A stretch of 64,000 bases of DNA from Aeoliella mucimassa (lineage in GTDB: Bacteria; Planctomycetota; Planctomycetia; Pirellulales; Lacipirellulaceae). The stretch lies in NCBI RefSeq assembly GCF_007748035.1, contig NZ_CP036278.1, positions 6,014,001 through 6,078,000 on the forward strand, written 5' to 3'. A program made the position numbers and the translations under genes. Positions 9,098 to 18,157 of the stretch are shown in pieces; positions within the stretch are counted from its first letter, which is position 1, and the number at the start of each line of letters is the position of its first letter. The notes beneath the pieces were generated by a model. The model searched no databases. It had not been told where the DNA came from and saw only the letters and a list, made by a program, of their open reading frames with translations.

Positions 9098-10564
9098 ATG
9101 TCACAGTCTCATTCCATCTTTCGCGCACTCACTTTCGCTGCACTTACTACACTGTTTGCAGCCTTCGCGACCCAATCTTCTACAGCCCAAACCGAGCTGT
9201 ACGTATTTTCCAGCCAGCATTGCGGCCCTTGCCAGCAACTGAAGCCGGTGATTCAGCGATTGATTCAGCAGGATTACCCGATTCGTGCGATCGATACCGA
9301 CATGCACCCGGCGTTGACCCAGAAGTTTCGGGTCACGCAAATTCCGTGTCTGGTGATGGTGAAAGATGGCCAAGAGCTGTTTCGCCAGGTTGGTGGAAAC
9401 GAACAAATCGTACGTCAGATGTTCAGTCGAGCCGGCATCACTTCGGTTTCGTCCACGGCTGCACGGACTCTTAATGCTGCAAGTGGCCCTGCCCCTTCGC
9501 TGCCGTCGATTACTCCCCCTGCCCTAGCCAGTGTGCCCCCTGCTCAAGGGGATGCGTTCGCCAAGAACCTGATTGAATCGTCGGTTCGCATTACCGTGGA
9601 AGACTCCACTGGCAAGTCGTACGGCACCGGTACCATCATCGACACCCGCCAGGGGGACGCCCTGATTGTGACCTGCGGTCACTTGTTCCGTGGTGAAGCG
9701 GAACAGGGACAGATCACGATCGAACGATTCACGGTCGGCCCTGCGGGACTGCAAGTGACCGACCGCGTTCGCGGCCAACTACTGCAGTACGACCTGAAGA
9801 GCGACATCGGCCTGGTGACGTTCCGCCCCAATGGCCCCGTGGCCGTGAGCCAGGTGGCCGACCACTTTGGCGAGCGGGTTAACGACCGGGTGTGGAGCGT
9901 TGGCTGCGACCGTGGAGCCGATCCCACGATCCGCGATTCGCACATTACCGCGCTCGACCGTTATCATGGACCTCCCAACATCGAAGCGGCTGGTGCTCCC
10001 GTTCAAGGACGCAGCGGCGGTGGCTTGTTCAATCGCGAAGGCAAACTCGTCGGCATTTGCTTTGCCGCCGACAACGAAGGTGACGAAGGGCTGTACTCGG
10101 CGTTGGCCTCGGTGCACGCCGAACTCGACAAGCTTGGTTTCCAGGACATCTACCGTGGTGGCCCGACGACTCCTGCCCAGCCTGCCGCCCTTGCTGCCAC
10201 CCCACCGCTGTCGCGCGGCATGGCGACGCTGCCGGAACGAGAAAACCCGATCGTGCGTGGACAGGGTCTAACGGACTCGGAATTTCCGACTCAGACGCCT
10301 GCGATGCCAGCGCTGAACAACACGATAGGCAATCCCTCGACCGTAGCACCGGCAACACTTCCGGCATCGAATACGCTTGATATCGCTCGCAATCTTCCCC
10401 CTCGCGAGCAAGCAGGTCTTCAGGAAATCGCCAAGCGGGCGGTCGACTCCGAGGTGGTACTGGTAGTGCACCCTCGCGATGGCAGTGGCGACAGCGAGGT
10501 GATTCAGCTCGGTCGCGTCTCGCCCGAATTGCTCCAGGCGCTGAAATCGCTGCAAGCTCGCTAG
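9098..10564 (+). CDS. Secreted thioredoxin-like/trypsin-like serine protease fusion
   Basis: A 488-residue protein. A signal peptide (about 1-30, ending SSTAQTE) is followed by a thioredoxin fold (about 31-115) with the CGPC active site in SSQHCGPCQQLKP and the cis-Pro loop VTQIPCLVM. After a Pro/Ala linker comes a chymotrypsin-fold protease (about 155-350). Its candidate triad is His in VTCGHLF, Asp in LKSDIGLVTF and Ser in GRSGGGLF. A low-complexity linker leads to a C-terminal helical piece. No PDZ domain is seen. It probably works outside the cytoplasmic membrane, joining disulfide chemistry to proteolysis, which is inference. Monocistronic. Confidence 0.88.
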   Translation: MSQSHSIFRALTFAALTTLFAAFATQSSTAQTELYVFSSQHCGPCQQLKPVIQRLIQQDYPIRAIDTDMHPALTQKFRVTQIPCLVMVKDGQELFRQVGGNEQIVRQMFSRAGITSVSSTAARTLNAASGPAPSLPSITPPALASVPPAQGDAFAKNLIESSVRITVEDSTGKSYGTGTIIDTRQGDALIVTCGHLFRGEAEQGQITIERFTVGPAGLQVTDRVRGQLLQYDLKSDIGLVTFRPNGPVAVSQVADHFGERVNDRVWSVGCDRGADPTIRDSHITALDRYHGPPNIEAAGAPVQGRSGGGLFNREGKLVGICFAADNEGDEGLYSALASVHAELDKLGFQDIYRGGPTTPAQPAALAATPPLSRGMATLPERENPIVRGQGLTDSEFPTQTPAMPALNNTIGNPSTVAPATLPASNTLDIARNLPPREQAGLQEIAKRAVDSEVVLVVHPRDGSGDSEVIQLGRVSPELLQALKSLQAR

Positions 10565-10736
10565 CATCCACGCAACCGGCCGAATCGGCACAATCCACGA
10601 AACTCGCTACGGACGTGTGCAACTCGCCTTGAAGGCTAGCCTAAGCAACCGAAGGATGAGCTAAAGAATTCATAGAGCCGCAATGTGCAGTGTTGTGTTG
10701 CTCTATATCCAATGGCTCGTTTCATCCTTCTGTTAG

Positions 10737-12149
10737 ATGCCCACCATGGCCGCTTACATCGCATTCATAGCCTCATTCAACCTGTGCCTGGGGTACGCGT
10801 TGGGGGTCTATGTGGGTGTGATGCCGGGCATCACGCCGCGGAATGCGCGGAAGTCGGGTGAAGAGGAAGACCTCATTGGGCTGAATCTGAATAACGAATC
10901 GGCCGACGACGAGCAGGATCAGTCCGAATTGGAAGAAGACGAGCCGCTGCTGGCTCCTCCGACTGAGCCGGAACCGCTGTTATCGGCAACGGAAGACTCG
11001 GAAGAAGAGGACGAAGCGACTCTCGAAAGTGAGTCGGAGGAAGAGGCCAGCGACCCCGCCGACGAGGTGGAAGAGGAGGAGCAAAACAACTTTGCGAACA
11101 TCCTCCAGGGTCTCGAAGCGTTTAAGTCGAAGCTCGATTCAGTCAGCGAAAAGCTGAATTCGATCGACGACGATCGCTCGGAAATGGACGAGTGCGCGAA
11201 CGAGTTGAAACAGGCCAATAACGATTACCTGGACAAAGCCTCCGAAGCGATGGACGAGTTCAACGAGGCCGATCCCGACACGGTGACCGAAGAAGAGCAA
11301 CACCTGCAAGAAACGCTGGTTAAACAGTCGGCCGAAGTCAAACAGGCAAACGATGATATCGACGACATCCTGGCCGAGGAAGATAACGAGAAGGTACGCC
11401 AGAAGCTGCTGGATACCACCGACCAGCTAGCTCACTCGGCCGAAGAGGTCGAAGAAGCCATCCCCGAACCCAAGGGTGCGGAAGACTCTGCTGAGGAACT
11501 TGCCGAAGACCTTGCCGAAGGTCTATCGGAGGAGCCGGTAGAAGAGTCCGCGGAAGAATCGCTAGATCTTAGTGATCTAAACACCGATGACCTCGTAGCC
11601 GAGGTGATGGAGAGCGATTCCACCATCCCCAGTTCGCTGGGAACACTCGACCAGCTACTCGATCAAATCGATCGCTCGATCTCCGAAGATGGCCCCGCTA
11701 CCCTGCTACAAGTGGGTGCCATCGACGTACTCGACGAAACAGGTGGCAAAGGCGAACACATCAAGCGGATGCTCACCGGGCTCGAAAGCATCGTGGCCGG
11801 CGAACTCGCCCTGGGGCAAACCATGGCGATCGACGACGAAAGTCGGTTCTTGCTCTACCTGCCTGGCGACGACCAGAAAACGGCCGACGAACGCTGCGAA
11901 CGGGTCCGGCAACGCATCGCCGCGGCGACGTTCCACCACAATGGCCAGGAAACCCGCGGGATCGCCCGTTGTGCGATCGTGCAAGCGGCTGGAGCCATCG
12001 ACAGCGAAGTGGTGCAACAACGCCTGGGCGAGGCTCTCACAGAAGCCAAGAACCTAGGCGAAAGCTGCACGGTGCACCACGATGGCACCAGCTGCGAGCT
12101 GGTACCGGCCATGGAAATGGACGTGCCAGAAGTCTGCGTAAAGATCTAA
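10737..12149 (+). CDS. Acidic membrane-anchored coiled-coil protein with degenerate GGDEF-like domain
   Basis: A 470-residue protein. One N-terminal hydrophobic helix (about 5-30) is followed by a very Glu/Asp-rich segment (about 40-115), a predicted coiled coil (about 118-235), another acidic linker, and a C-terminal domain (about 300-455). The last domain has the rhythm of a diguanylate cyclase: ATLLQVGAIDVLDE resembles the first strand, FLLYLPGDDQKTADERCERV resembles the following strand and helix, and RGIARCAIV resembles the strand after that. No GG[DE]EF signature is present, so it should be catalytically dead. Role unknown; perhaps a scaffold or nucleotide sensor. ATG at 10737 or 10746 are both possible. 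Confidence 0.75.
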   Translation: MPTMAAYIAFIASFNLCLGYALGVYVGVMPGITPRNARKSGEEEDLIGLNLNNESADDEQDQSELEEDEPLLAPPTEPEPLLSATEDSEEEDEATLESESEEEASDPADEVEEEEQNNFANILQGLEAFKSKLDSVSEKLNSIDDDRSEMDECANELKQANNDYLDKASEAMDEFNEADPDTVTEEEQHLQETLVKQSAEVKQANDDIDDILAEEDNEKVRQKLLDTTDQLAHSAEEVEEAIPEPKGAEDSAEELAEDLAEGLSEEPVEESAEESLDLSDLNTDDLVAEVMESDSTIPSSLGTLDQLLDQIDRSISEDGPATLLQVGAIDVLDETGGKGEHIKRMLTGLESIVAGELALGQTMAIDDESRFLLYLPGDDQKTADERCERVRQRIAAATFHHNGQETRGIARCAIVQAAGAIDSEVVQQRLGEALTEAKNLGESCTVHHDGTSCELVPAMEMDVPEVCVKI

Positions 12150-12170
12150 CGCGTGCCGCGCGAACTGGCG

Positions 12171-12635
12171 TTACGGCTTGATCTGGAACACCGCTTCCAC
12201 TTCTACCGACATGCCGACCGGAAGCGACCCGGCGCCAACCGCGCTGCGGGCAGCAATGCCTGCGTCGTCGCCGAACACGTTCTTCATCAGCTGGCTGAAG
12301 CCGTTGATCACCGCAGGATGATCGGTGAAGTCGGGAGTCGCGTTCACCAGGCCGAAGGTCTTAACGAGCCGTACGATTCGATCGAGCGAGCCAAAGTTCT
12401 CGATAAGGGTCGCTAGCGTCGCCAGCCCGGTTTGATGGGCTGCGGCATAGCCTTCTTCCGCGGTCATCGTGTCGCCCACCTTGCCGGTGATCAGCGTTTT
12501 ATCGGCCTGTAGCGGTCCATGCCCGGAAGTGTAGGCCAGATCGCCGACCACGATCACAGGCTTATACAACCCGATGGCCTTGGGGGCAGGTGGCAGTTCG
12601 AGATTCAACGATTCGAAAGTAGCCTGAAAGCTCAT
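12171..12635 (-). CDS. RidA family protein (YjgF/UK114)
   Basis: A 154-residue protein of the RidA superfamily, whose members hydrolyse reactive enamine/imine intermediates such as 2-aminoacrylate. The substrate-carboxylate-binding Arg is in IAARSAVGAG (about residue 127), followed by the family block LPVGMSVEVEAVF. It is longer than archetypal RidA (about 130) and resembles the YjgH-like or chorismate-mutase-like subgroup that starts with a longer N-terminus. It begins 14 bp after the hisI stop codon, so the two genes form an operon. The pairing with histidine biosynthesis makes protection against reactive amine intermediates plausible but unproven. Confidence 0.88.
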   Translation of the reverse strand: MSFQATFESLNLELPPAPKAIGLYKPVIVVGDLAYTSGHGPLQADKTLITGKVGDTMTAEEGYAAAHQTGLATLATLIENFGSLDRIVRLVKTFGLVNATPDFTDHPAVINGFSQLMKNVFGDDAGIAARSAVGAGSLPVGMSVEVEAVFQIKP

Positions 12636-12649
12636 GGTAGTCGGTCCTG

Positions 12650-13039
12650 TTATTGTTTGCCGTAAACATCGCGAGGGTCAAACACCCGCTCGCCGACGAT
12701 TTTGGGGCCGTCGGGCGTGATCTCGCGAAAGAAACACGATGGATATCCTTCGTGGCAAGCAGCTCCTCCCTGCTGATCGACTTCGATCAGCAGCGTGTCG
12801 CGATCGCAGTCGATCGCGATCCGCTTGACGAGTTGCACGTTGCCACTGGTTTCCCCTTTGCGCCATAGCGACTGCCGGCTGCGGCTGTAATAAACCGCCC
12901 GACCCGTGGTGCGGGTTTCGTCGTAGGCCTGCTGGTTCATGTAGGCCATCATCAGCACTAAGCCGGTACCGGTCTCCTGTACGATCACAGGCACGAGGCC
13001 GTCGCACTTGTCGAAGTCGGGTTCTAGGGGTTCGCTCAT
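12650..13039 (-). CDS. hisI: Phosphoribosyl-AMP cyclohydrolase
   Basis: A 129-residue enzyme of histidine biosynthesis that opens the purine ring of phosphoribosyl-AMP. The magnesium-binding block DCDRDTLL and the zinc-binding Cys/His set in [12 protein letters not shown] are both present, as is the opening [21 protein letters not shown]. Length fits the stand-alone HisI form, with no fused HisE pyrophosphohydrolase. No other his gene is in the window. Likely co-transcribed with ridA downstream. Confidence 0.95.
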   Translation of the reverse strand: MSEPLEPDFDKCDGLVPVIVQETGTGLVLMMAYMNQQAYDETRTTGRAVYYSRSRQSLWRKGETSGNVQLVKRIAIDCDRDTLLIEVDQQGGAACHEGYPSCFFREITPDGPKIVGERVFDPRDVYGKQ

Positions 13040-13375
13040 TGCTTATTGCCTGAAACTGGCGGTGTAAGTTGCACCCCCGAGCATAACCGACTGGTCTAGT
13101 TGCCACTAGCCGACGGCCCTCTTTGGCACGGTCAATTGATCTGTTCGCTGCAGGGCCGAATAGCTGCTCGGCCTGCAAAATCGGTGCGAGCGGTAAGGGC
13201 CGATCAATCCGACGTTTTTGCCGAATGGTGTGGCACCACGCTAGCGTTTCCGATCTGTAAGGGTAGGCACGTCAAGCAACCCTGAACGATTGGCGTGTTG
13301 GCCCTCCCTATCTTTCCCGCCGCCGTGCTTTCGCCCTCCCCTCCCCTTTCGTAAGCATGGCAGGAGTATCGATCC
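13040..13375. other. Divergent intergenic region, hisI/GT2
   Basis: A 336-bp gap. A ribosome site AGGAG at 13362-13366 lies 9 bases before the GTG start at 13376. No gene, RNA or convincing promoter element seen otherwise. Confidence 0.4.
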
Positions 13376-13963
13376 GTGAATAAAAATCTGACGGTTGTAC
13401 TGCCGGTGCACAACGCTGAAGCGAGTCTTCACCACGATGTGCGAAATGTCCTAGAAGTGGCTGCCGAACTGTCGACGGGCTTGCGATTGTTCATCCTGGA
13501 CGATGGCTCTACCGACGACACGTACGACATGGCCATGGAGCTGTCCGCCCGCTATCCGCAGATTCGGGTGATGCACCACGCCACGCGGCAAGGCCTTGGT
13601 TCGGCAATTGCCGAACTGCGCGGCCAGATTGGCGACGACCTGGTGCTGGTACACGACGGTGCCTCGCCGATCCAAGCCGAACAGATCCGTCGGCTGTGGG
13701 ACGACGAAGCTCGCCAGATCACTCGGGCGACCGACAAGAACACCAGCATCGACGACCTGCGCCACGCCGCGGCAACGCATCCCGCGATGGCTGCCGCGCA
13801 CAACCGCCTGGCTGGCTTCCAACGCCTGTCGAACATGGCAGCCAGCGACGATTCGCAGCTCACGCGACGCGATCAGCAAGCCCAGAAGAACGTCGGGGTC
13901 ATCCCTCCCCTGCCCCGACCCAACTTCATGGGTGCATTAGCTAATTTCGCCCTGGGTGAATAA
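13376..13963 (+). CDS. Short glycosyltransferase family 2-like domain protein
   Basis: A 195-residue protein with the N-terminal half of a GT-A fold. VVLPVHNAEASL is the first strand and loop, LDDGSTDDTYDMA is the nucleotide-binding motif, and LVLVHDGASPI stands where the catalytic DXD usually is. Here only one Asp remains, followed by Gly. The normal acceptor-binding half of a GT2 enzyme is missing and is replaced by a polar helical tail ending PRPNFMGALANFALGE. It may be a regulatory or non-catalytic relative rather than an active transferase. The start is the GTG at 13376 behind a good AGGAG. Confidence 0.75.
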   Translation: MNKNLTVVLPVHNAEASLHHDVRNVLEVAAELSTGLRLFILDDGSTDDTYDMAMELSARYPQIRVMHHATRQGLGSAIAELRGQIGDDLVLVHDGASPIQAEQIRRLWDDEARQITRATDKNTSIDDLRHAAATHPAMAAAHNRLAGFQRLSNMAASDDSQLTRRDQQAQKNVGVIPPLPRPNFMGALANFALGE

Positions 13964-13995
13964 CCCGCTGCAAGCGATTCACGGTCGAACTCTAT

Positions 13996-14038
13996 CGTTG
14001 CAGGCATCGCGCATAAAACAGCCGCGGTGCCTGCGACG
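13996..14038. terminator. Long hairpin between convergent genes
   Basis: A 16-bp stem (13996-14011 with 14023-14038) with two G-U pairs in RNA and an 11-base loop. It lies between the GT2-like gene (plus) and the Gln-rich secreted protein (minus). There is no T run, but position and strength suggest a bidirectional terminator. Confidence 0.55.
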
Positions 14039-14106
14039 AAGAGGAACGGTCGTCAATAAGCACCGCGGCATGGGGTGTTTCACTAAGCTGCTGTAGTCAA
14101 CAGCAA

Positions 14107-15150
14107 CTACGGGCTGCGATTCATCGCCCAGTGGAATTCCTGATTGCCCTGCTTCACGCGAACCGTTCCTTTGTCGCTGGTGAGATCTTGCAAGGTTGCC
14201 GAGAACTGCACGCTGGGATTGTTCTCAGCCTGCCAGACGACAACCTGCGACTGGGCGTCGAGCTGGCCGGTTAAGTTTTGCGTACTGCCGGTGAGCTGAT
14301 CGAAGTACACCCCAGCGACGTTCGACTGGCGGCTGACTGCTAGCTGCATCTGACGCGTCGCAGCGGCTCCCGCTTGTGGGGCCACTTCGTAGGTGCCAAG
14401 CGGCATCCACTCTTGCTGGTCTGCAGGCACTCCTGTCGGAGCCGGTTCGTCCGACGACGACTCGTACACCACCGTATCCCCTTCGATCACGACGGTCGAC
14501 GAGCTACTTGCGGGATAGGCCGCGTACGCGGTCCAGGCAGCCACCGAGGCCACGGTTGCCACCGCTGCTGCCTCGTTAGCGTAGGGATGCGTCGCCTGCC
14601 AAGCGTTGGGATGCTCAGCATACCAGGCTGGCGAGAACGGCTCGGGACCGTTTTGCCAGTTGCTGGCAGCCGACTGCAGGTTCGATGGGTCCCAATTCTG
14701 CGCGGCATCGCTCCACTGTTGCGAGCGACTACTCAGTTGCTGAGCATTCTGATTCAACTGGCTGAGATTGCCATTGAGCTGACTGAGGTTGCCTTGCATC
14801 TCGCCCAACGACTGCCCGTTGAGAAACGCTTGCACTTGCTGTGCATTCTGCGGCTGCTGGCCGCTGAAGTTCCCCTGACCAAAGGCCTTGTTGCCAGTTG
14901 GCACGCGACCGTTTGTCGAAGGAGTTGGCAAATTACGGGTGCCAGTTGGTGTACGACCGTTGAACTGGTGGCTGCCGACACTTGGACTGCGATCAGCGAT
15001 GTTGCCGCTAGGCGAAGGAAGATTGCTGCCAGCACGCCCAGCAGGACGACTTGCACCGCCCCGCCCTCGAGCCATTGCGCTGCTTGCGGTCACTGAGAAA
15101 ACCAACAGAGCTACCAACAAAACAGTGCGCGCATGGTTCGACTTCAGCAT
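14107..15150 (-). CDS. Secreted Gln/Asn/Ser-rich protein, function unknown
   Basis: A 347-residue protein with a clear signal peptide (hydrophobic about 9-26, ending SSAMARGRGG). A Pro/Gly/Ser-rich segment (about 30-90) leads to a Gln/Asn-rich heptad-like stretch (about 95-150, with repeated LSQLNGNLSQLN units) that could be a coiled coil. A Trp/Tyr/Pro block (FSPAWYAEHPNAW) and a short hydrophobic Ala/Val stretch follow. The C-terminal about 110 residues (from WMPLGTYEVAPQ) look like a compact beta domain. I recall similar planctomycete proteins being labelled protocadherin-like, a label without functional support. Probably an envelope or surface protein. Confidence 0.75.
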   Translation of the reverse strand: MLKSNHARTVLLVALLVFSVTASSAMARGRGGASRPAGRAGSNLPSPSGNIADRSPSVGSHQFNGRTPTGTRNLPTPSTNGRVPTGNKAFGQGNFSGQQPQNAQQVQAFLNGQSLGEMQGNLSQLNGNLSQLNQNAQQLSSRSQQWSDAAQNWDPSNLQSAASNWQNGPEPFSPAWYAEHPNAWQATHPYANEAAAVATVASVAAWTAYAAYPASSSSTVVIEGDTVVYESSSDEPAPTGVPADQQEWMPLGTYEVAPQAGAAATRQMQLAVSRQSNVAGVYFDQLTGSTQNLTGQLDAQSQVVVWQAENNPSVQFSATLQDLTSDKGTVRVKQGNQEFHWAMNRSP

Positions 15151-15433
15151 ATGGCGTGTCCCTTGAAGAAGATAAGCTAGCAGAGCAGGCGAATGGTACT
15201 CCCAGCAGAAGCCTCTGGAGTTCCCACCACCGTTACGAAAAGGTCGCCCGCTGCAGGTGCATAACGGGTCAACGAAAACTTAGGTCACGAACTGCTAGCA
15301 TGTCGCAGGTGTTCGCCACAAAATGGGTTAAAGCGTTTGGCGCGATTATGCCGATGGCGAAATAGGCCGATACCTGCGCGCAGGTGGCCATTGTTGCTAG
15401 CAGGGGGGCTGCCGGCTTCAAAACAACTTGTCG

Positions 15434-16702
15434 ATGCAATCCCTCAAGCAAATCGCGGCCGTTCTACTGATGGTCGGACTCGCGCCCGGGTGCAGTCTTC
15501 TGCTGCCCGAGGTTTCGACGATGCCGGTAGTACACAATCCTTTTCCACAGCTCAGTCGGGTGGCGGTGTTGCCGTTTTTCAATCTCAGCAACGAACCCAC
15601 CGTTGATGGCGTGCAATTTGCCGAAGCGTACTACGCCGAGCTTCAGGCGGTTCCCGGGTTCGAAGTGATCCCCGTTGGTGTCGTGGAACAGACCATCATC
15701 GATAGCGGCATTAATACGTCGGATCCGGCCGAGATTCGCCGCCTGGCGCAGCAGCTTGGTGCCGATGCGATCGTGGTCGGCGCGGTCACCGACTACTCGC
15801 CGTACTATCCGCCGCGATGTGGTTTGCGCGTGGAGTGGTACGCCGCGAACCCTGGCTTCCACGAGATTCCTGCTGGCTACGGTTTGCCTTGGGGCACACC
15901 GGAGGAGGAGTACATTCCGCAGGGAGTGGTGTTCGAAGCCGAGATGGCCCTGGCCCGCGAACAGATGAAGACGCAATCGCCCGTCTGCCCCACTGCTCCT
16001 CAACCAGCGACACTGCCAACGACCGACGCCTTGCCTTTGATGCCACAGGATCCAGGGATGGCGATCGAGCCTTACGATTCTGATTTCGGGTCGGCTCCCA
16101 TGCCTGATTACGGGTCGACTCCCATGAAACTGGACGACCAAATGGATGAGTCGCTTCCACCACCAGACGACTACAACAGTCCGACGAATGGTTTCGACAT
16201 CGAAGACGACGATCCCGACGATCCCTTGGAACCTCCGGTAAGCGAGCGACCGATCAAAGTATCGCCAGCCGCTTGGCGCCCTCAACAGCAAGCAGCCTAC
16301 AAAGTTCCAACGAGCGAAGCAGGCGATGCAACCACTACGCCTCGCGCAATCGTTACTGGCACCGAAAATAATTTTGTCCCCGCATTGCCACCAGAATGGC
16401 CCGATCCGCGGGGGTTCATCCCCCCCGGACCATCGCCGGTGCGACCAACTTGTGTGACACATGATGGTCCGGTGATGACGCATACTCGGATATTCCGGGG
16501 GAGTGACCCCGAATTCACTACCGCTCTTAAGGCTTATTTCGATTTTCGCGACGACGCACGCTTCGGCGGATGGCGCGGATACCTTGAACGCAGTGACGAC
16601 TTCATCCGATTTTGTTGTCACTTACACATCAACGAAATGCTATCGGCGCGTGGTGGTGCAACTGAAACGCGAGTGGTGGAACGCTGGTCCGATAGCCGAT
16701 AG
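15434..16702 (+). CDS. Putative lipoprotein with CsgG/FlgO-like domain
   Basis: A 422-residue protein. A short hydrophobic signal ends GLAPGCSLL, a lipobox-like site, so membrane anchoring through Cys is likely. Residues about 35-130 form an alpha/beta domain: VAVLPFFNLS, FAEAYYAELQ and LGADAIVVGAVTDYSPYYPP. This is the pattern of CsgG, LpoB or FlgO-type outer-membrane assembly proteins. The middle (about 180-330) is disordered and acidic, and the C-terminal about 90 residues form a distinct domain with THDGPVMTHTRIFRG. A TTG at 15428 would add two residues, but the ATG at 15434 fits the signal better. It may act in envelope or appendage assembly, which is inference. Confidence 0.75.
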   Translation: MQSLKQIAAVLLMVGLAPGCSLLLPEVSTMPVVHNPFPQLSRVAVLPFFNLSNEPTVDGVQFAEAYYAELQAVPGFEVIPVGVVEQTIIDSGINTSDPAEIRRLAQQLGADAIVVGAVTDYSPYYPPRCGLRVEWYAANPGFHEIPAGYGLPWGTPEEEYIPQGVVFEAEMALAREQMKTQSPVCPTAPQPATLPTTDALPLMPQDPGMAIEPYDSDFGSAPMPDYGSTPMKLDDQMDESLPPPDDYNSPTNGFDIEDDDPDDPLEPPVSERPIKVSPAAWRPQQQAAYKVPTSEAGDATTTPRAIVTGTENNFVPALPPEWPDPRGFIPPGPSPVRPTCVTHDGPVMTHTRIFRGSDPEFTTALKAYFDFRDDARFGGWRGYLERSDDFIRFCCHLHINEMLSARGGATETRVVERWSDSR

Positions 16703-16859
16703 GTCATCGTGTGGCATCCAATTAGGAAAGAGTTGCTGACTGGGTCGCGGATTCGATTCACGCAAGCACTCCCCTTTGAGCCGGTACGACTAAATGCACC
16801 GCTTGCTCTGCCACACTGCATCCACTCCCCCCGCATACCCGCCGCATGGAGGCCCCACG

Positions 16860-17096
16860 ATGAACGACGACATCAATGTGCTTGCACTCGTCAAAGGCAA
16901 GGAACGTTACATCTTTCTATTCGACGACTCGCAACAAGCCGAAGCTTTGCGAACCCTTGGTCGTCACGCTGCGAATCCCGAACTGAGCTTCAGCTGGTAC
17001 GACGCTGCCGTGCTGGGCAAGAAGATTCGTAACGAAAGTGCTGCCCGCAATCGTTCGCGGTTCAGTATTCCTCAATCGAGCGATATCGACGAGTAA
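16860..17096 (+). CDS. Small conserved-looking protein, unknown function
   Basis: A 78-residue protein starting at the ATG at 16860, behind TGGAGG at 16847-16852. The sequence is balanced and soluble-looking (ALVKGKERYIFLFDDS, LGRHAANPELSFSWYDAA), with an Arg/Ser-rich C-terminus. The spacing from the start suggests a small alpha/beta unit. I do not recognise a named family. It lies upstream of xerC and could be co-transcribed with it. Confidence 0.75.
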   Translation: MNDDINVLALVKGKERYIFLFDDSQQAEALRTLGRHAANPELSFSWYDAAVLGKKIRNESAARNRSRFSIPQSSDIDE

Positions 17097-17201
17097 GGCG
17101 CTCGAGGGGGATCAAGTGGAACGGCGATCGAATGGCAGGTCGCGTCGAAACCCCGCTTCGACGCACGAACGCCCTCACCCTTTCCCCTTCGATAGAATGC
17201 C

Positions 17202-18101
17202 ATGCACCGTCAGATTGCTCAATTCCTTCGGCACCTGGATGCGGAACGCAATGCGAGCCCGCACACGCTGAAGGCTTATCGCGAAGATCTTATCTCCCTT
17301 GCCGATTACCTGGCGGACGACGCGGGCCTAACACCCGAGCCCGCGTCGATCACCACCGCCGAGCTACGTGGCTACGTGGCAGCGCTGGCCGAAGCAGGAT
17401 TCGCCAAATCGTCGATCGCTCGACGATTGGCATCCGTGCGGAGCTTCTTCCGCTTCGGCCAGCGAGAAGGTTGGGCGCAGTCGAACCCTGCGACCGCGCT
17501 GCGGAATCCGCGGAAGAGCCGCAAGCTGCCGCACTTCCTGACGACCGACGAAATCGGTCGCTTGCTAGCAGCTCCCCCGAAGAAAGGGAAGCAAGGCATC
17601 CGCGACCGGGCCATTCTCGAAACGCTCTACTCGGCTGGGTTGCGTGTGAGCGAATTGGTCGGCATGAACGATGGCGACATCGATTTCGAGCAAGGCATTG
17701 TTCACGTTCGGGGTAAAGGCCGCAAAGAACGCTTGGCCCCTATCGGTAGCTACGCCCGTGGTGCCTTGGAAGAATGGCTCGCAGTACGCGAGCTATCCCC
17801 CCGCGAAGCGTCGGGCCGAGAAGCGCCGGTGTTTACCAATCGCTTCGGCACTCGGCTTACCACTCGCAGCGTGGGACGAATGCTCGAGAAGCACATCGCG
17901 ACCGCTTCGCTCGACGGGCGGACCTCGCCGCACACGTTGCGTCATAGCTTCGCGACGCACTTGCTCGACCGCGGGGCCGACATTCGCAGCGTGCAGGAAC
18001 TACTCGGGCACAAGAGCCTGGTGACCACGCAAATCTATACGCATGTCTCCACCAGCACCCTGCGGGCGGCGTACGAGAAGGCGCATCCCCGCGCGGGTTA
18101 G
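17202..18101 (+). CDS. xerC: Tyrosine recombinase XerC
   Basis: A 299-residue site-specific recombinase with the usual Xer length. The N-terminal SAM-like core-binding domain is about 1-90 and the catalytic domain about 108-295. Active-site residues are visible: Arg148 (SAGLRVSEL), Lys172 (RGKGRKERL), His244 and Arg247 ([12 protein letters not shown]), His270 (LLGHKSL) and Tyr279 (TQIYTHV). It resolves chromosome dimers at dif with XerD. It could be either XerC or XerD by sequence alone; XerC is the better match. No dif site was found in the window. The recombinase is not of the integron IntI type, as the extra helix insertion is absent. Confidence 0.92.
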   Translation: MHRQIAQFLRHLDAERNASPHTLKAYREDLISLADYLADDAGLTPEPASITTAELRGYVAALAEAGFAKSSIARRLASVRSFFRFGQREGWAQSNPATALRNPRKSRKLPHFLTTDEIGRLLAAPPKKGKQGIRDRAILETLYSAGLRVSELVGMNDGDIDFEQGIVHVRGKGRKERLAPIGSYARGALEEWLAVRELSPREASGREAPVFTNRFGTRLTTRSVGRMLEKHIATASLDGRTSPHTLRHSFATHLLDRGADIRSVQELLGHKSLVTTQIYTHVSTSTLRAAYEKAHPRAG

Positions 18102-18157
18102 AATCTCGGGCTAGCTATCTCGTACAATAGCAGGCTGTGCGATTGCCCCTTCCCTCG

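Noticed and set aside
13120-13140. Possible sigma-54 promoter (TGGCAC near 13126)
   Set aside because: The spacing to the TTG element is off by one and the downstream element is TTGAT rather than TTGCA.
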